Assembly: GCF_022539665.2 (NCBI RefSeq)
Contig: NC_081334.1
Location: forward strand, 6,852,424-6,916,423
Direction: 5' to 3'
DNA: 64,000 nt
Source: Daphnia carinata
Lineage: Eukaryota > Arthropoda > Branchiopoda > Diplostraca > Daphniidae
A model generated the notes under the pieces. It saw only the letters and a program-made list of their open reading frames with translations. It made no database searches and was not told the DNA's origin. Shown in pieces: positions 59,677 to 64,000 of this stretch. Every line of letters starts with the position of its first letter. The first letter of the stretch is position 1. The position numbers were made by a program, and so were the translations under genes.

Positions 59677-60817
59677 AGCTATGTAAGATGAAATACACTT
59701 GCTTGAAAGGTAAACTTAATAATAGATTGCACAGGTTAACCACAGCAAAAATGGGTATTGCGTAGGAAAAGAACTACATCAATGGTTATCAAAATACTCG
59801 AAAGACAATTGACACCGAAGGTCACCTGAGGGGCATTGTTTTGGTTAAACTTCAAGATTTCGTCACCAGAGGTTCCAAGGATGCAAATCCATGAACCCAA
59901 CCCGCCAATTTTTTAAACATTGCAAACTTGTACGTTTATTTGTTATTTGAAGATGTAAAATTACGAATAAAAAACACCATCCATGCAATATAAACAAATT
60001 TTATTCTTGCCAAACAATTTTTTCCTATACGGACGTATTGAGAGATTGTCAGCCAACTGTTACTTTTGATTGTTAGCGATACAAATTCTAATTAAATATT
60101 TAAACAAATGTACGGTAATCTTTCTTAACATCTCCCGTTAACGGGTGATATTCAATAAAGGAAATATCAATGTCAATGAAAAATATCCGGTGGGATAACA
60201 ACGATGGGGGCGTTGCTCTCGAAATAGAGGTCACCGAAATGCGCAGTATGTTTATGAAAACAAAACTTATATCGAAAATTTCTTTCGGCGTTGTCCATAT
60301 CTGGACTCTGGAGTGCCTGGGAAAAAATCTTAAGTTACGTAAAATTCTATGCAAAAAAAAATAGTTTCACTAAATGGTAATAGAGGGCAGGCTTTCAAAA
60401 CATAATTGACATTTGTTTTGGTGTTGCGGGAGAGACGTAGTGAAAGTTGTCCTCCGGTTCTCCCAAAATGCTAAGAAGTAAACCGAATGCTTCAGTAGGA
60501 TTAGCGAAGAGTAAGAGACGATTGTAACTTATCGACATCGAGTTACTCTGCTTTTCCCAAGTAGTGGCTTAAATTTTTACATACATTTCCTTTCGAGTTC
60601 ATCACTTTCCACACAATCATTCCATTATCAGTAACAAGTGTTCTTCTTTCTAATTTAATTCTTGTGACCTCTTCATTTCTGTCTGGTTAGTAATATACCA
60701 TACCATTAAAATCCAAATTTTGATGATCCCCTGTGCTACAAAAGATCAGCAAATGAGCTTGCAAATTTTAGCTAATTCTAGTTTTGTCTTAGGTGTCACT
60801 TTCCGGCAAACATCAAA
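59677..60817. other. Divergent region between SORD and MFSD11, with unassigned open frames
   Basis: Contains both promoters and the MFSD11 5' UTR, whose final exon begins after an AG near 60792. A minus-strand ATG frame at 60395-60538 encodes 47 residues starting MSISYNRLLLFANPTEAFGL. Overlapping frames occur on both strands at 60100-60364 (minus: IWTTPKEIFDISFVFINIL; plus: MSMKNIRWDNNDGGVALEIE). They might be exons of a small gene, but no convincing donor/acceptor pair joins them and none matches a protein I know. Confidence 0.4.
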
Positions 60818-63218
60818 ATGGAAATTGATAGGAAGTTTATCAATGTCATAATCCTGGGATTGGCTTTTATGCTGATCTTTACAGCATTCCAGACAATGGG
60901 CAACATTCAGGTATGTTGGAATGAACACACTATTCTTACCCTTTTTGTGGTAGGCTGGGACCATTAGTATACTTAATAAATATGGAACCAATCCAAAAAA
61001 ATTACTGATTCAAATTTTCAAATTTAATACTGTTTTCTGCATGCTACTTTTCCCTCCTTAAAAGCACATGGAATAGAGCCTAAAGGAAAAAGAAAGTTGT
61101 TTGCAATTAGTTCAGCACTTCTATAAACCAGTTGTCTAGCCGGTGAAGAAAGGTTACAACTTACCTTCCAGTCAAATTCTATTCATAATTTAGTTCCATT
61201 CCATTTTTGTCGTGCGGGAAATTTTCTCATTTTACGAGTGGAGGTCACACAGAGAAGCGTGAAAATGTGTTATTAAAACAGATATCAATAGATTAGCGTA
61301 AAGAAACCAGATCAAAAAGGCGGCGGGAGATGAGTCAATGACCTACTGACATGCCCAATAAGATTAGGTGTTATCGATTTCCCTTGAAATGTAACAAACC
61401 TCTGGACTTAAACAAACAAAAATTCTCTGCAACAGCAAACAGTGATCAAAAGCATAACTCAAGAGGATCCAACTTTCAAAGCGGATGGCTTCACTAGTCT
61501 TGCCATCATTTATGCAGTCCTATCCATTTCAAACTGGATTTCTCCATCTATCATCTCCGTCATTGGACCAAAATGGTCTATGCTAGTTGGAGGTTTCTTT
61601 TACTCGTAATAACCGGATAAAAGATTTAGCGATTTAAAAAATCATATATTAATTTTTATTATTATTTTTTTTTTTGTCTAGGCTTTATATCGCGAGTTTC
61701 TTTCTACAGCAAAGTTGGGCTCTTTACACCTGTTCAGCTCTCCTCGGATTTGGAGCGGCTCTTATATGGACAGGTAATCTAATTGTGTGTGTTATTGGCA
61801 AGAATGGGTACAATATTACACTCTTTTACAGGACAGGGAAACTATTTAACGCTTAATTCCGATGGCACCAATATTTCCAGAAATTCCGGTGTATTTTGGG
61901 CAGTTTTCCAATGCAGGTTGAGATCAAAAATACTTTGACTTAATCTTGCTTCGTATTCACGATTATTTGTGTCGCAGTTTTCTCTTCGGAAATTTGTTCG
62001 TTTTCTTTTTGTTCCAAGGAAGAGAACAAATCGATCAGGGAACACGTACCATTTTGTACGGTGTTTTGTTGGTAGTTGGCACGCTAGGACTCTTATTGGT
62101 CCTTGTATTACCAGCGGTAATCAATTTTGATACGTTTTCCGGATTTTGTAAGTTATTCACCTTCAACTTAATTTCAGATGAAAGATTCCGATGCATCCAG
62201 AAATTCGAAATCCAATGATGGAGCCGTGGCAACTCGCGGAGCACAGCCTACTCAAGGCCCATTGGATGCATTTTTAAGATCAATTAAACTCTTTTTCACA
62301 AAAGATATGGGTCTTCTTTCCGTCGCATTCTTTTATATTGGTAATCAAAACATTATTTAAGAAGTTATAATTTAAACTGATCTAAATATAAATATTTCAG
62401 GTATCGAGTATTCCTTTTTAAGTGGCGTCTACAGCTCAAGTATTGGATTTACGCTCGAATTTGAAGACAGTAAACGACTGGTTGGTTTATCAGGAATTTT
62501 CATTGGTGTCGGTGAAATTGCAGGTACTATTGTTTTGCTACTGTATATCGTCTTGCTAGTATTTTAAAAGTTGTTAATCTTTAAAGGTGGAGCCCTGTTT
62601 GGAATTCTTGGATCAAAAACTGTTCGATATGGCCGTGATCCGATTATTCTTACTGGATTTCTAACACAGGCCGTTGGCTTCTTTATCATCTTCCTCAACA
62701 TTCCAGATAATGCTCCCTTCGGGGATACTACTGACACTGCATTCATTACAAGCAGGTACTATTTATAAATTGGTTTAGATTAAATTCCTGGTAATATTTC
62801 ATTCCCACTCCATATTGCAGTTCATTTTTAGCCATTTTGAGCAGTTTCCTGGTAGCTTTTGGTGATGCTTGCTTCAATACGCAAGTCTATAGTATTCTTG
62901 GAGGCATTTACCCAAATGATAGTGCGCCAGCATTTGCGCTATTCAAATTCGTTTCGGTAATCAGCATGCTCTTTGATGAATAATTAATAGAATTTAAAAG
63001 TAATCAGAGTTTTTTTGTTTTGCCAGTCATTGGCGTCTGCTGCTAGCTTTTTCTACAGCCCATACATAGGAATCCATCCGCAGTTGATAATAATTGGAGT
63101 TTTGTTATTCGCTGGAACAATCTGTTTTTGGCTTGTCGAGTGGCGCAGTGTTTATAAGAAAGCGCACTTGATAGAGACGAGTAATCCCGATTCCGCAGTC
63201 GATAAGGAATTTGATTAA
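60818..63218 (+). CDS. MFSD11: MFSD11, UNC93-like major-facilitator protein
   Basis: A 453-residue, 12-helix membrane protein (human MFSD11 has 449 residues) of the UNC93-like branch of the major facilitator superfamily; its substrate is not known. Exons: 60818-60910, 61436-61605, 61682-61773, 61832-61916, 61978-62116, 62178-62340, 62401-62523, 62587-62755, 62821-62956, 63027-63218. Matches run along the whole length: NVIILGLAFMLIFTAFQT in TM1, GFTSLAIIYAVLSISNWISP, LIWTGQGNYLTLNSDG, NSGVFWAVFQCSFLFGN, FFYIGIEYSFLSGVYSSSIG, VGLSGIFIGVGEIAGGALFG, FGDACFNTQVYSILGGIYP and SAPAFALFKFVSSLASAASF. A hydrophilic loop of about 30 residues (MKDSDASRNSKSND...) separates the two six-helix halves. The C-tail is short and acidic. 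Confident orthologue. Confidence 0.94.
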
Positions 63219-64000
63219 ATTATGTTACATTCAGATTCTAACTTTTTTTTTAATGGTGAGGGCTGATGAGACGGAAACTGGATTTTTAAAAAGATGTAAT
63301 ACACATATTTTATGCAAACAGCGGAGTTTGAAATGAACCCATTTCTTAACTGCCTTCTAAATTTTTATTAAGAACAGAAGTATAGTTGAAAAAAAAGATA
63401 CAACAGAATGCTGTCGGGATTTAGAAACCGTACGACCGAGAAAATCGAATGAACACGTGGTAAAATCTTGTCAGTGGTGAAATCTTTAAAAAGTTTAGCT
63501 CGTTCCCTGCATGACTTCCACTTAATCTCGGTAGAATCTTCCCTCTAGCTGTATTGAAGGTAATTGTTGGCTCTTTTCTGCACAAACACCATGACAAAAA
63601 AAAAAAGATAGTATGCTTGGACTTCATTGGAAGTTCAGCCTTTGGCTGGAAACCAAGTGACCTAAGAGAGTGGAAATTTTTATTGGCTTCAAGTGTAGCT
63701 CAAGCACACAAATAAAGTAAGAAAAGAGTATTCCTTTATAATTATTCATATCTATTTGTAGTTGAACTGGTTTCACATATTTCTTTGTAAACACATTAGC
63801 CAAGCTTCAGCTATCAGTCAAACTTACCCAATTAAAATAACAGTAGATTCTAAAAAGGCACTCACACAGACAAAGAGTGATCGAACTTTAGTATTCTAGA
63901 CATAGTCAAATTTTTCACTAAGTGTGCAGTATAAGACAGTGATATATATACAAATAACTTTTGTGAATGATTTTAGTCTAGGCTAAAATGATCACCATCT
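63219..64000. other. MFSD11 3' flank
   Basis: AT-rich sequence to the window edge. A minus-strand open frame (63421-63627) is short and unlike anything known; I see no gene. Confidence 0.5.

Overview
The window is eukaryotic nuclear DNA, most probably from an arthropod and plausibly a Daphnia-like branchiopod crustacean. Genes are split by many short GT-AG introns (often 55-100 bp), the proteins have clear animal orthologues, and the intergenic DNA is full of A/T, C/G and dinucleotide runs. The species call is an inference. I assembled exons by hand, requiring consistent GT-AG boundaries and reading phase. In the complete gene models the summed exon length is an exact multiple of three with no internal stop.

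Left part (1-13 kb): the 5' end of an unidentified coiled-coil gene (minus strand, running off the edge), a repeat-bearing gap with a retroelement-like fragment, then a lipase cluster. The cluster has one decayed copy (about 2.98-3.82 kb), three intact tandem copies on the plus strand (4.1-5.6, 6.2-7.7 and 8.0-9.6 kb) with nearly identical exon lengths, and a more distant lipase on the minus strand (10.55-13.05 kb). All four intact genes have a signal peptide and the Ser/Asp/His triad, so they look like secreted digestive or fat-processing enzymes.

Middle (14-38 kb): PPP1R15 (the GADD34/CReP-type eIF2-alpha phosphatase targeting subunit) and KIF3A (kinesin-2 motor) on the minus strand, then about 8.6 kb of non-coding, homopolymer-rich DNA leading to VGLUT (vesicular glutamate transporter, plus strand). 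VGLUT has a 5.8-kb first intron and an unexplained antisense open frame in intron 3.

Right part (38-64 kb): dense housekeeping and developmental genes. These are GDP-L-fucose synthase (minus), SRP receptor beta (minus), a second SLC17-family transporter (minus), Suppressor of fused (plus, divergent from the SLC17 gene), a five-finger poly-Ala/poly-Gln C2H2 zinc-finger protein (plus), tRNA-splicing endonuclease subunit TSEN54 (plus), sorbitol dehydrogenase (minus, tail-to-tail with TSEN54) and MFSD11/UNC93-like (plus). Neighbours are mostly functionally unrelated; the lipase array is the only clear gene-family expansion, while the two SLC17 genes are older paralogues.

I found no CRISPR array, rRNA or convincing tRNA. 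No clearly new biological system is visible. The best leads are an out-of-frame upstream ORF overlapping the PPP1R15 start, a paired hypoxia-element palindrome upstream of the lone lipase, a His-to-Asp change at a key VGLUT residue, the antisense secretory-like ORF inside VGLUT, and a four-tract G-quadruplex motif upstream of VGLUT.
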